Numbered from the stretch's first letter, positions 22,068-34,059 are shown. The stretch: 64,000 nucleotides of DNA from Talinum fruticosum (GCA_021018815.1 JAITYX010000053.1:3048001-3112000); one strand, 5' to 3'. Translations and numbers: made by a program. The notes: generated by a model not told the origin, from the sequence alone.

Positions 22068-24870
22068 AAAACCATGCCAGAGGAAGTAGTAGGATTGGTT
22101 AACAGTGGGGATGGAACCATTACTTTTGATCAAAAGGATCTCCCGGAAGAAGGCGTTGCACACAACAATGCTCTTTATTTAACCGTAACTTGCATTAACA
22201 AGTTTGTTCCCTTAACCTTGGTAGACAACGGATCGGCAGTTAACATGTGTCCCTGGCGAACTGCTAAGAGGTTAGGAATTAGGGAGCAACAAAGTTAACT
22301 CTCTAAGCAAACTATTCATCTCCAAGCATACGAAATTCTAGAAGAATAGTCTTGGGAACAGTGACTTTACCAATCAATATAGGGCTAGTGGAGAGGAATA
22401 TTGAATTCCAAGTCTTAGATATCCAAGCTACTTTAAATCTGTTTCTAGGATGCCCTTGGTTACACGATCATCGAGCGGTTCCTCTACACCTTGCATCGGA
22501 AGGTCAAAATGATCATCAAAAGTTAGGTCATAATTGTTAACGGGGATAATCTTTATGCTACTATCACTTCTAAAGAGACTACAGTGGAGATCGAGCACAA
22601 TGCTAATGATGAAGAATTATATGCATTTGAAACCGTCGATGCCTTAGAAAAGGATGAAGCACCTTTTACCTTTAACCCTTATGGCAACCCTAGTGTCTAA
22701 TCGATGGTTAGGGAGAAGGGGTATTTTCCAGGTCTTGCTATAGGTCAAAAGGGCATACCACCCTATTTTTCCATCCCTTGAACCCACTAACAACTACAAC
22801 TTTGGGTTAAGCTATCAACTTACCACTTAAGAAATAGCTCAAGCCAAGTGGGAAATCCAAGTAAAGAGGACTACAACACACACGATCTGCTCTATTAGGC
22901 CCTTTCTTTATACCCTGAATGGACAATTTTTGAGAGAAGGAGATAATTTCCCATATTATGGTTTTCTTGAGCCCTATTACATCAAGAGAGGTATCCTGGT
23001 ACCTGGTCCGGAAATCTTCAATGACTAATATATTCCGGAAGAGGAGGCACCGACCTTTTTAAAAGGGACAATCCACATCGGATTGGACTAGTCTTGCTGG
23101 AAATAATCTTTTCGGCCTTACGTTCGGTCAAGAGAGTAATTTAGAGGGAACTCTATCTCAGTACTATTATGAGCTATGTCACGTCCGCAGTTTGATCCAT
23201 CTAGGCTCATCACTAATGCCGACGTCTAAAGGGTCTAAGCATATCACTTGGATTAATGATGAAGAGGGCCAAGAATTTGTCTGTGAGCGTAGGAGCGCAC
23301 CCTCCTTTTGAGTCTAGTGTTAAGGCTTGTACTTCTTCTTCTTTTGTTGTTTCTAGTTCTAATTCAGTCATTTCCAATTTAGATTTTGACTCGATGTAGT
23401 CATTTCGTCATTTAATTAAGTGACTATTTCTGCTTACTCCTTACCTTCTCTTGCTCTTAATTGTTTTGCCTTTAATGATGAACAAGAAATTCCTAAAGAA
23501 TTAATGAAAGGTATGGAAGATCATGAAAATCGCTCACCAATAATAGAGGAAACAATAACAATTAATTTGAGGTCAATCAATCAACCCCAAGAGGTTAAGA
23601 TTGGAAAAACTTTAGATGCAAAAGAGTAGAAGCAATTCACTTCACTCCTCACGAGACTTCATCGATGTCTTTTCGTGGTCCTACAAAGACATGCCAGGTC
23701 TAGATCTAAGTATAGCAGAACACAAAATTCCGATTTATGAATATGCTAAACTAGTTAAGCAAAAGTTAAGGAGGATGAAACCGAGAATGGGCCTTGAAGA
23801 TTAAGAAGGAGGTTCGAAACAGTTGGAGGTCTGGGTTTATTAAGGTAGTTCACTATCCTCGGTGGGTAGCAAATATAGTTCCAATCTCGAAGCAAGATGG
23901 TAGGGTTCATATGTGCGTTGACTTCGGGGATTTAAACAAGGCCGAGTCCTAAAGATAATTTCTCGTTGTGTCATATCGATCTTCCGGTAGATAATACAAC
24001 GGGTCATGCTCTACTCTCGTTTATGGATGGTTACACTGGGTATAATCAAGTGAAGATGGCTGAGGAAGACATGGAAAAGATGATCATCATCACTCAATAG
24101 GGGACTTATTGCTTTGTGGTTATGCCATTTGGGTTAAAAAATGTGGGTGCAACGTATCAAAGGACAACCACGACACTACTCGCATGATATGATTCATAAA
24201 GAAGTCGAAGTATATGTAGATGACATGATTATAAAATCTAAGGATAGGGCGGGGCACTTACCAAGCTCGAGAAAATTCTTCCATAGACTCGGGAAGTATA
24301 ACATGCGCCTTAATCCTCAAAAGTGTGCCTTTGGGGTAACCTCCGGTAAACTGTTAGGCTATGTTGTTAGTCTTGGAGGAATTGAAGTTGATCCATCCAA
24401 GATTGGCCAAATAAATTATCTTTCACTTTGTGGGGTTATAGAACTTCCCTTAGATCCTCCACTGGAGCAACGCCTTACTCTCTAGTCTATGGAACGGAGC
24501 AGTCCTTCCGATTGAGATTGTCATTCCTTCGTTAAGGATAATTGCTGAGAGCCGATTCGAAAGCTAAATGGGATAAAGCACGTTATGAGGAATTAGTGTT
24601 GTTGGATGAGAGGTGCCTCAACGACTTGCATAATGTCCAAATATACCAAGCTCGTATATCCAGGGCAACTTGCAAATTGGAGATTTAGTCCTTAGAGAGG
24701 TTAGAGCTCCAATTCGGGATCCACGAGGGAAATTTAAGCCCAATCGGCGGGGCCCATTTGTACCTAATCAGATTTTACCCAACGGAGCAGTAGAAATTAA
24801 CCGATTTAGAAGGAGAAGAGATTTTTCGAGTATACCAATTTGGATCGAGTTGAAGAAGTACTACGTCTAG
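22068..24870 (+). pseudogene. pol remnant of Tat element with internal deletion
   Basis: Protease is at 22074-22298 (TLVDNGSAVNMC, the D-N-G active site) and 22352-22540 (GTVTLPINIGLVERNIEFQV). A glycine-rich GYFPGL segment lies near 22725. The RT N-terminal part is at 23616-23804 (SWSYKDMPGLDLSIAEHKIP); RT continues in other frames to 24141-24485, with YVDDMIIKSKDRAGHL and LNPQKCAFGVTSGKLLGYVV. At about 24410 the sequence jumps from the end of RT to the integrase C-terminus (24670-24870, GDLVLREVRAPIRDPRGKFK, ending KKYYV stop). RNase H and the integrase core are therefore missing, and this copy cannot transpose by itself. Confidence 0.88.
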
Positions 24871-25239
24871 CATACCCCTAGATAGTAGGCCGATCCCAAC
24901 CCAACTAGGGTTCGGCCAAGGCGGGCACGGGCCACCACCCGGTCAGCGGTGGACTAGGCTGAGCCATGGTTTTTCTTTCTTCTAGTTTCCTTTGGCTCGT
25001 TTATTTGATGGACACTCCAATTAGACGGTCCAATATGTATGTTGGTTTTCTTTACTATTATTATTCTACCTCTAAGTGAGCGATAAAAATATGAAAAGCA
25101 TAGTATAATACTTACTTTTATTAAATAAAGTTAAACCTACTACTTACCCGAATACGTAGCAAATAAAAGGAATTTAATTGTCAATACTTGTAAAATAAAA
25201 ATGAACAATGTTCTAAAGAGGCAAACCTAATCCTCCTTT

Positions 25240-28200
25240 TATTCTATCTCAAATTCCCGAGAATTCAAGTCCTAGTCTATTTTCACTTTCTTTCCTTTAG
25301 GATCATTAGACTCGGCTTCCTCATCTCGGGTGCGTTCCTTTAGCTCTTCGATTCATCGGGCTCTCCTTTCTTCGTTTTCTTTAGCTTTAGTTTCCTTTTG
25401 ACGAGCGCGTGGATCCATCCGAGGGTTTACTTCACAGATTTGTAGAGGGGTAGCGGGAGGAACAACTTCTTCGAGGATTTAGCTTTCTTAAGTCTTAGTG
25501 CTTTTCGTCACTTGGGGTCGACTTTTGTTATCCACTCTAGATAATAAGGAGAAACGACGGTATTTGCAACTTCGTCAGGTGTCGGTAGGGTCGCAAGAGT
25601 CAATAGTTTCGGTAGACCTCTCCGATACTCGGGCCATAACCCAATCCGTCTAGAGGTACCGTGTCCTCCGAACAAGTCAAAAGTAGCGGGACGAGATGCT
25701 ATCCAAGAATCGGTATTACTTATTCTCTACCCATTTGTCACACCACACGACTTGGAAAGTAATAAGTGCTCTCATCCATACCCAACAGATGAATATATGG
25801 ATCGTTGTGCGAGAATGTGTTTTGAATTGGGATACCCTCCAATGCTTAATATACTATAACGGGTCACTTGTTGTGATTTTTGAGATATTCCTCCCATCGG
25901 GAAACAGGACGATCAACTATCGCTAATGTTCATTTACGTTGGCGAAGTGAGTTGCTAGGTACGTGTCTCACTTAGGAGGAGCTTCGATGAGTTTTAGATG
26001 TTCCATTAGCCGGATCTACACATCACGGATGCAAAATTGGAAATTAGTGTCCCGCACGGTCAAAGTCTAACTTTTTAGGCCTAACAGGAGCAAAATCGAA
26101 AATGTATAAGGCCCGCACCGGCCCCACCTCGAGCCCGACCTGTTTCGTGTTTTCTTTGCGGGCCTAAACAGGTCTTTGGTTATTTTTGTTTCTCGTCCCA
26201 ACTCATGAAGCACACATTACTTGAATTATGCACTTGAGATTTCTTATTTTTCTTTTTATCATTTTCTTTTAGGGGAATGGGGGCTAGTGCCTATTTTTTT
26301 TAATTTTGACTTTGTTATTTTTCCTAAGTTTTGTACATCATATTAAGGTTACTGTTTGGCCTGGTTTATAAAAAGCTGTTTATGTTTCTGAAAAATAGTT
26401 TTTATAAAAGTAATTTTTGAAGAAGTTATAAAATGTTTGGCCTAATTTATATGAAAATATTTTTGAATAATAAGTTGTTTGGCTTAGTTTTGTTTACACT
26501 ATTTATTATAGTATAATTTGATATTATTATTTTTATTTGCATTATAATTATTATTTAATATTTATTTTTAATATAAGATAATATTTATTTATTTGTTAGA
26601 GTAAGAGATACGAGATAAAACAAAATAAGAGAGAGAGAGAGAGAGAGGAGAGATAAAGATATAGGAGAGAGAGAGAGATAGAGGTGATCTAAAAGATAAA
26701 ATAACATAAAAAAATAAGAGAGAGAAAAGGAGAGAGAGAATTGGATTCTTAGTGGTTGTTACGTAGTTTTTTCAGAAATTGCTGTTTACGTTTTCGAGAA
26801 GTTTATTTAGCCAAAATCACTTTTGAAAAACAGTTTAAATTTTAAAAAGAATTAGTGTTTGGCCTAATTTCAGCTTTTAAAATCCAAAAATAGTTTTAAA
26901 ATCTAGGCCAAACACCCTCTAAATAAAAGAATGCACTTTTAGAATCCGAGTCTTGCATTTCATCTCATTAAGAGTCTTCATTACAAAATAAATAATATAT
27001 AAACAAGCATCCTACAGGAGGTCCATTAATCAGCGAACGGCGGAAGCAGTAAGGAATCACCTACACATCGCCATCGAGTCATCATCAAAGATATAATTCT
27101 CAAAGTCCTCTACGACGGACGTAGAGAATCGGCCTGAACAGATCAACCAAAGCTTTTTATCCACACAAGATGAAAAGTAAATATTGAAGAAAGGAAAATT
27201 TGAGCATATCTCAATGATCTTCCATAAGCCGTTTAGAGGAAGGTAGTTGGTAGAATCCGGTTACGGCCTTGTATGCCGCACATCGGCACGGAGACCCCTA
27301 ATGAGGCAAGTATACGAAGGTGTACCCCAATTGAGCTCTTTTATTCTATCAAGATCCACCAGGTTCACCAAATAGTGAACATGAACCTTGGTAACCTGAT
27401 CCGAAAAGAGGATCATGCTCAAGAGAAGAGCAAGCACGACTCTCACCTGTTGTTGAGGAGAATGTTAAGGCCGAAAGCTTCATCCTCAAAAGCCTCATAG
27501 AGAATGGTATATTTGAAGTGATTGTTATGTGGAAATCTATCGGCTATGGGACCGAAGACGTGATGGAGGTAATCACGGTTTTTGTACAAATTTTGGTCAT
27601 AAGCTAAAGGTTCCCCGAAAAACCTAAATCGGATAAAACAACGAAATCGAAAGGAGTTATTGTCATCTCACCAAAAGGTGGAACGTATTGGTGGTATCCC
27701 AAAACCGCTCACTAATGGCTCTAATAGCATCTCTCTCCCACTTGTCAATGAGATGGTGCAAAGCGATGTAGAGAGGCCCAAACCCAGACATTATACATGA
27801 CGTTCTCGAGAGGAAAGTGCATCCTCTCGCATGTCTCCATAAACTTTGGGATGGCTCTATTAGTTCAAATTAAGCCTTTCTGCAAGACAAAATCCAACAA
27901 AATTTTGGTTAGAGTTACTCTAAACGAGCAAATGAAGAGGTTTAAGCCAATTAGCTTACAAAAGAGGGGATGACAAGTGAAGAAACATGGCTTTCGGCTT
28001 TAACTAGAAGATCACTTGATCCCATTCATTTTGTGGACGCCATTCACGCTCGAGGAAGGAGTCTTGAGTAAGACTCTCAGCTCTAGTTCTTCCCACAGGC
28101 TGAGCCTTTCTCTTAGGCATTTTTGAAAATAAGGAATTCTTGAGAACCAACTAGCTTTCACGAAGAAGCAAAGCAAGAAAATGTAAGAGGAGAACAAGAG

Positions 28201-28310
28201 TAGGATAAAGAGACGGTGTGCAAAATAGAACACACCATGCACCCTTTTAGAGGCAAATCGGTCAAGACATCTAAGCTTGTAAAACAAGAGTCAAACAATT
28301 AATAGGGAAC
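25240..28310 (-). pseudogene. Antisense gene remnant, plant-mobile-domain type, in Tat 3' region
   Basis: Between pol and the 3' LTR, the minus strand carries a degenerate protein opposite to gag-pol. Around 27690-27740 it reads ERFWDTTNTFHL, and, one frame over, PFGEMTITPFDFVVLSDLGF. This is the signature start of the plant mobile domain / aminotransferase-like family. Further along (25560-25760) come VWCDKWVENK-like and YRFLDSISSRYF-like segments, and a Lys/Glu-rich C-terminus near 25260-25480. The Tourist-like MITE (26347-26919) splits it. Antisense additional open frames between pol and the 3' LTR have been reported for Tat-lineage elements. Frameshifts are frequent. Family assignment is from memory of conserved patterns and should be tested. 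Confidence 0.58.
26347..26919. mobile_element. PIF/Harbinger-like (Tourist-like) MITE
   Basis: 573 bases between two TAA trinucleotides (26344-26346 and 26920-26922), the TWA target of PIF/Harbinger elements. The inverted ends share TGTTTGGCCT: GGTTACTGTTTGGCCTGG on the left, and GAGGGTGTTTGGCCTAG on the right in complement. Subterminal regions also pair (AAAAGCTG). It is AT-rich, has no coding capacity, and contains a GA microsatellite (26628-26684). Confidence 0.7.
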
Positions 28311-28779
28311 CGAAGGAATCCGATCGAGGCATGCCAGGGCCACGCTCGCCAAAGGCTGGCCGACGCAGCCATGAGGCGCTGTGGAGTCCAATCGCGACGG
28401 GTTTTGCGACTGGCCCACTTCCCTAGTCCGAGCAGCTTTGTCCTCTTGGTCTAGCATGTGATTTTCGTCTCTTATGCATGCAAGTGGGATCTTTCGGACA
28501 CAACAACCAACTTTTCCGCAACAATTTTATCGGTATGTTTCGAATGAGTTATTCGGGTACAATGTCAATTCAATTATACACTAACAAGTATGCTAGCACA
28601 ACAGATTATTTAGCCAAGTTTTAGATCAAAAGACGATCGGAGTTTCATCATCTAAACATGCCGAGCTTCAGGCTCTAATCAAGCTAAGCTTAGGATCCTT
28701 TTACCGAACTTCGAACGCATACATCACGATCAAGTTCAGGTCTCACTTTGGAGTCGGGTTCATCTTTATAGACTCGGTC

Positions 28780-28794
28780 AAAGTCGGGGCTAAC
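28780..28794 (+). other. Putative polypurine tract of Tat element
   Basis: AAAGTCGGGGC lies just before the 3' LTR start. It is purine-rich but interrupted, so this is a weak call supported mainly by position. Confidence 0.4.
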
Positions 28795-29690
28795 TATAGA
28801 CACCTAAAAAGAATCGTCCTTTATCTTGTTATTTCTTTGTTTTATCTTGAGGGCCTGATGATGATAATCCCGAGTCCTGTTTGTGGATTTGGATTTCGGA
28901 TCGTGATCGATCGAGTGCAATGTAAGCCGATAAACCACAAAGAACCCCCAACACCACTTAAATAGCCTCTTTTGTCTTGGGTCAGTCCACTAATCCTCTT
29001 TTCTTTCGGACCGTCCAAGAACCGGGCCAAGCCTTTAGAGATTGTGGAGTCCCATGCTATGTGCCGAGAAATTTCAAGTATAGAATACCATGTTCTACTT
29101 TTGTTCCAATCAAACAAGGAGTCGAAGACCTGAAGATGACGTTAAAGCTTTGCATTTCATGATTAGGACCATCAAAGTGCTGCATTTTGAGCTTCACGAG
29201 ATAGCCCACACGAGGCTAGAAGCTTTCTCCCTAAACGAAGTTGTGAGGCCGGTGCCCGTCTTCTAGAAGCATGGTGGAACGCTGAGCTTAGAGAGTCCTC
29301 GGAGGCATAACTATGGCACAAAACCCTAGGAGGGTTCGATTTGCTGGCGCCCGCCTTATCTCTTTTAGCTGGTTTTATCATGTTACGATCCTGGTTCTAT
29401 CTCTTAAGGAATGGCCCGATTTTATTTTAACTCCTTGGATGGCTGATAAGAGGCAAACCCTAGGTCATTTGTAACCTAGGTCCTCTCCTATAAATAGAGA
29501 GCCTTGGCTCTCATTCTCATACGACTTCTCGCCTTACATTACGGCTGGCGACACGACTGCCTAAATGCTCTCATCCGACCATTACTTTACTTGAATTTTT
29601 CACTAACATTCATCTTTGACCGTTGAATCCGTGCAAAGAGTTAAATAATACTCAATTATTATGATCTCTGGGCACTTATTCAACCGACCA
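28795..29690 (+). repeat. 3' LTR of Tat element, first part
   Basis: Matches 6809-7730 over its length, with many substitutions and small gaps. It starts TATAG where the 5' LTR has TGTAG. The TATA box is at 29489-29496. It is cut at 29690 by the Athila fragment. The equivalent of about 450 bases of the 5' LTR (7740-8063 plus 18025-18140) is missing at the far junction. Confidence 0.85.
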
Positions 29691-31153
29691 TGTTAAACCT
29701 CGTTTTGCTGGTTTTTAAGGCACTATTTAACTCAATTCCATGATGATTTCAATGATATTTATTTAGTTTTGGGTTAGATCTTGCTCATTTTATCTTTATC
29801 ATCACCTAAGCTCGTAAATCTCTTTATTACAGGTTTTTGGCTTAAATTTGAGAGATTCGAGGTAAAATTAATGAAAAGCGATGAAGAGAAGAGTCCGGGC
29901 CCAATAGGAGGCAAGAAAGAAGCCTAAAACACATCAAGAGAAGTCGCACGACCTATCAGTGCGAAGCTGCATGACCGTGCGGATCATCGAGCGAAGGGCT
30001 CGAAGTCAAGAAAGGCCGCACAGCCCCTGTGCGCATCTCGCACGGCCGTGCGAGAAGTTACGAGGTTGAAGTCGTGCACGGCACCCCGTGCGAAGGCTGC
30101 ACGGCCGTGCGAATCGTCCGGAGAGTTCGGAGTTTTCGCATAGACGGTTGTGCGAGAACCGCATAGCCGTGCGAAACCGCCGCAGAAACTTGCACGGTAC
30201 CCGTGCGACTACTGTTTCCGCGGATATTTAAGTTTCCAAATTGTAATTTTTAGGGATCTTTTTCCAAAATTCTAAATTTTAGCTAGGGTTTTCGAGAGGC
30301 AGCCCCAAAAGGATACTCAAGAACACTCAATTCTACTTTTCTACTTTAAGTTTATGTATAATTGAATCGCTTCAAGTTTTTATTCGGTAATCTTAATTTC
30401 TTCTCTTTATCTTTTCTTCACAATTTCTCTTCGTTTCTCCATGCTATGTTCTCTAAATTCCGTCAATTGTTTAGCATCATGTTTAGGGGCTAATCTCTCT
30501 ACTTAGGTTGGGATTAATCCCTATTATGCCTTGATAATCATGAATTGAATGCCAATTGAATTGTTCTATGCTTGTTAGGTTAGAATTTACTTCGCTCATC
30601 ACTTTTTCATTGATTGCCTCGAAAGAGGACTCATATGTTTTTATTAGGGTTTTGTAAACATAGAAAGATGAAAACTTACCTAGAATGACGTTGTGAACGA
30701 TTAGAACTTTAATATGAAAATAATTAAGGTTTTAATCGGGGTTGTGAGATGCATTCTTTGTGATTTTGCTCTTTATTAATCCCATGAAAATAGGTGATTA
30801 GATTGTGCAAGATTAGTCTTTGACCTTCGAAAGTAGGCGAAGATAAGTTTAATTGGTGTCTCCCCTTTCTAAACTGCTAGCATAGGCAAATCTCAAACGG
30901 TATTTGATTTTGGTTTTAGGCATTGTAGTGTGATTAATCCCAATGTAAGGCTTGTTATTCATTGATCTCTTATAGTTATTTTGTTTCTAGTTGAATCCAA
31001 AAACCAAATCACTATCGAACTGAGTTTTTACCTAGATTAGAGTTTTTAGGTGGATTTAGTATTTGAAAACGAGTTCCTTGTGGACACGACCCGTACTTGT
31101 CGGTTCTTAGCTACAGCTACACCGTGCACTTGTGGTAAATATTTCTTTCAACA
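29691..31153 (+). repeat. Athila-type LTR with GC-rich palindrome cluster
   Basis: 1463 bases. Part 29930-30215 is a run of related palindromes such as GCACGGCCGTGC and CACCCCGTGCGA. An AT-rich promoter-like TATTTAA sits near 30222. The rest is unremarkable. The second LTR is lost, so insertion age cannot be estimated. Confidence 0.8.
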
Positions 31154-31159
31154 AGTTTT

Positions 31160-31177
31160 TGGCGCCATTGCCGGGGA
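31160..31177 (+). other. Primer-binding site of truncated Athila element
   Basis: TGGCGCCATTGCCGGGGA begins six bases after the LTR end. It is close to the TGGCGCCGTTGCCGGGGA site used by Athila-type elements, attributed to tRNA-Asp. Confidence 0.75.
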
Positions 31178-31416
31178 ACTTTGTTCTTTTGAGTACTAAA
31201 TTTGCGTTTAGACTTGAAACTAGGTCTTGTGTTCTTGTCCCAACACCTATCTTTTCTTGATTTACGCTTGAACCTGTTTACGCTCGGTATAGTTCTTGTT
31301 TTTGCATGCGTAGGAGGAGTCGACGAGGGAGAGAAATTGTCCCGTTTGACCCCGAAATCGAAACAACAACAAGATCAATCAGTGCAGCTGCGAGAAGGTA
31401 GAGAAGAGAGGAAAGA

Positions 31417-32234
31417 ATGGAGGAACAAGGGCCACAACCGAGACCGCTAGGGGACTATGCCATCCCTAGTGCGTTCGGGGCAATTTCGGCCATCGTTGGG
31501 CCGAATGTCGCCGCAGAGGACTTTGAGGTGAAGATGTCGCTCATTCACTTTGTGCGGCAAGATGGATTTGGAGGGCGTCCCAGCGAAAATGCCATCCGAC
31601 ACATCAACTCCTTCTTGGAGAAGTGTGGAACTGTGAAGATCAACAACTTAACCGATGAAGCCCTCCGCCTCAAGCTCTTTCCCTTCTCCTTAAAGGATAG
31701 AGCCAAGGATTGGTTGTTGAATGAGGACCCCAACAAGTACGCCACTTGGGAAGCTTTGTCAAAGGCGTTCATGGCAAAGCTCTTTCCCCAAGCAAGACCG
31801 CTAAACTGCGAAATGCCATCTCCGCTTTCGCTTAGAGGATGGAGAGTCACTTTATGAGGCTTAGGAAAGGTACAAGGACCTCCAGAAGAAGTGTCCTCGC
31901 CACGACATTCCCGAATGGATGCTCTTGCAAACTTTCTACAATGGGCTACCTCCCAGATTCGGATTTCTATAGATGCAGCTGCAGGAGGTGCCCTAATGGC
32001 TAAGGGTGAAGGTGAAGCCAAAGCCCTCATTGAGAACATGGCTTCCAACAGCTATCATTGGGGCAGTGAGAAGTCAATTCCGAAGAAAGGAGGGATGCAT
32101 GAGATTGATTCTATAGCCCTCCTAGCTAGCAAAGTGGAGGCTCTCAGCCGGAAGTTAGAACGAGTGAGTGTAGTGTCTACTTCCAGTGGTTCCTCAAGTG
32201 CTGCAATTGAGGGATATGTAGTTTGTGAGATATG
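31417..32234 (+). pseudogene. Athila-type gag, 3'-truncated
   Basis: An open frame from the ATG at 31417 runs to 31857. It carries FHFV-like capsid sequence: NAIRHINSFLEKCGTVKIN, LRLKLFPFSLKDRAKDWL and WEALSKAFMAKLFPQ. It continues after frameshifts to 32234 (ALIENMASNSYHWGSEK, SKVEALSRKLERVS) and ends at the start of the expected cysteine motif (VCEI). It is the best preserved gag in the window but is cut before protease. A missing base near 31960 (TTCGG context) shifts the frame. Confidence 0.85.
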
Positions 32235-32856
32235 ATGGAGTCATCTTTTAGTCTCTTCTTGTCTTAGTTTTCTCATACTAAGATCGGAAGAACAAAATTT
32301 GTTTTTGTTAGTTTTTCTTCCCTCAAACCGACTAGAGAATCCTTTGTTTTATACTTTATTCTATGCAAATTCACATCTCAATGCTTTATGGTTGTAGGAA
32401 AAATGACATCCAGATCTAGATCTGCCCACAAGGCGAGACCGAGGCTGGTTTCACGAGCCTTGGCCTCTGGCCGGCATTCGCCTTCCCCGGTGCGAGCTAT
32501 GGCCAACACCGTGGGGTGGTGATGGTGGATTCGGTCCAGATTGGTGGCCCTAAAGCCTCATGGCAGGACCAAAACCCTAATGTTTCTTATTCCTTAATTA
32601 GAAAACAAAATCTCGAGAATTCTAAAAATAATTTCTAAAATAAAATAATTAATAAAATCGCCAATCGGATCCGATTTAATTCATTTCAACTTGATTTAAT
32701 ACAATTTGAAAATCCTAATAAAAGGTTCATTCCCACTTTCTAAAATGCATCTTCTAAAATCCCTTTTCAAAATCAATCCTTTAAAAAAAAGAGAGACCCG
32801 ATACGAGTGGGCAAGCTCGACGGCCGGGCCCCCAGGGCGCGGCCGTGGTTCCTAGA
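32235..32856 (+). repeat. 3' LTR of Tat element, second part
   Basis: Matches 18141-18762. It ends CCTAGA, followed by the TSD GTCCA. Substitutions and short gaps relative to the 5' LTR show an old insertion, clearly older than SIRE element 2 within it. Confidence 0.85.
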
Positions 32857-32861
32857 GTCCA

Positions 32862-33750
32862 TCGATCATGCTTTATGTGATTTGGGGTCAAGTGTAAGCT
32901 TGATGCCCTATTCTTTATATAAGAATTTGGACTTAGGTAAGTTGAGGTCCACCACCATTTCTCTCAATTAGCGGATAGTTACATTACATATCCTTTGGGT
33001 ATTTTACAGGACATTCCCGTCAAAGTTGGTGTTTTCTTTATGCTCGTGGACCTTTTAGTTCTTGATATGGCTGAGGATACCTACACCCAAATAATTCTTG
33101 GGAGACTTTTCTTGGCTATTGTTAGGTGTAAAATTGATGTGAAAGAGGGAAAATTGACCTTTTATATGGGGAGTATCACACTCAATTTAATTTCCTTGAG
33201 AAAAATGATGTTTCCCCAATTCTGCTGAATGTGTGGTGTTGAGATGAATGAAGAAGTTTCCTTTGATAAACCTTCACCTGAAGGACATTAACTTATCACT
33301 GCTAAGGTGGTAGAGGTTGAAAAATTTCCTCCGCCGATGCTTGACAAGGCCATGCCCTATATATTTAATAAAGTTTGTTTAAATGAGTGTGCTAGGTTGA
33401 AGCTGGCTTTGGTTAATGCTCCATGCCTTGGAGCTCTTGATTTGGACCTCAACTGGAAGGTCAAATGTGATGGTGGCCAGTTTGATGGTGACCGCCCAAG
33501 ACAAATAGTGATCTTTGATAAGGATATTTGGAAGTACCCCATGTTTAAGAAGGACGAGCATTATTTCTTTCTCCAATGGTCCCTTCTTTTACAAGAGTTT
33601 GAATTTGAAGTCCATGACAAAGGTGGGATGTTTCTTGAGAAGTCCGCTTTTCTTCCGGTTTATCCTCTTGCCTTAGACGGGTGATTGGAGCTAGGTCAAA
33701 CTAATGACCTTAAAGAAGCGCTTCTTAGGAGGCAACCCAAGTTTTAAATT
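32862..33750 (+). pseudogene. Athila-type protease and RNase H remnant (host of Tat)
   Basis: Continues the coding region broken at 6808. Protease site D-L-G-S-S near 32880 is followed by SLMPYSLYKNLDLG, and 32995-33228 has VDLLVLDMAEDTYTQIILGR and DVKEGKLTF. After a large deletion, 33307-33684 carries LKLALVNAPCL-like and WSLLLQEFEFEVHDKGG, the end of RNase H. At 33725-33745 GGAGGCAACCCAA marks the non-coding stretch that usually follows Athila pol. Most of RT and all of integrase are gone. Confidence 0.75.
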
Positions 33751-34059
33751 GCTTTATTTTCAATTTTTAGGTTTATAGAGAATTTTTTTAAATTTATGTT
33801 TTAGGGCTTTTGAAACATTTTGTAATTGAATTGGTTTTCTTAGTCGGTTTGGAACTATCCTGTTACTTTGTCTTAGGTAGTCTGGTTTACAGAGGGGACA
33901 GTAATATCCTTCCGTCCAAATCCACTATCAACATATCCTTGACATTCCCTTCCATTCATCCATTCCAACTCCATTATCTTACCCATTACCCACCACATCC
34001 TAAGCTGCCCCCATATGCCATTGAAGCCTAACTCCGGACCCCTGTCCGGATTCCGAGCC
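33751..34059. other. Interval with no recognised feature
   Basis: About 300 bases between the Athila post-pol sequence and the first recognisable LINE codons. It may hold Athila 3' sequence and the LINE 5' junction. I see no coding signal or repeat in it. Confidence 0.5.

Larger units (their letters stand above)
29691..32234 (+). mobile_element. Truncated Athila-type gypsy element in the Tat 3' LTR
   Basis: A complete 5' LTR (29691-31153, TGTTAAACC to TTTCAACA), primer-binding site and gag, then an abrupt end inside gag at about 32234. The Tat LTR resumes there. Pol and the 3' LTR are absent, together with about 450 bases of the host LTR. A deletion after insertion therefore removed one side. 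The junction shares only the few bases ATG, consistent with illegitimate recombination. Confidence 0.82.
6809..32856 (+). mobile_element. Tat-type Ty3/gypsy retrotransposon with nested insertions
   Basis: Ends are TGTAGACACC (6809) and TAGA (32856, changed from TACA). The flanking 5-bp duplication GTCCA is exact (6804-6808 and 32857-32861). Removing the element rejoins the Athila coding sequence on both sides in a consistent order. Layout: 5' LTR (6809-8063 plus 18025-18762), primer site, leader with tandem repeats, gag, pol with a large deletion, a 3.9-kb 3' region with an antisense gene remnant, and 3' LTR (28795-29690 plus 32235-32856). Nested in it are a SIRE element (8069-18019), a PIF-like MITE (26347-26919) and a truncated Athila element (29691-32234). 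RT and protease similarity (DNGSA, WSYKDMPGLD, YVDDMI) place it in the Tat group. Confidence 0.9.
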
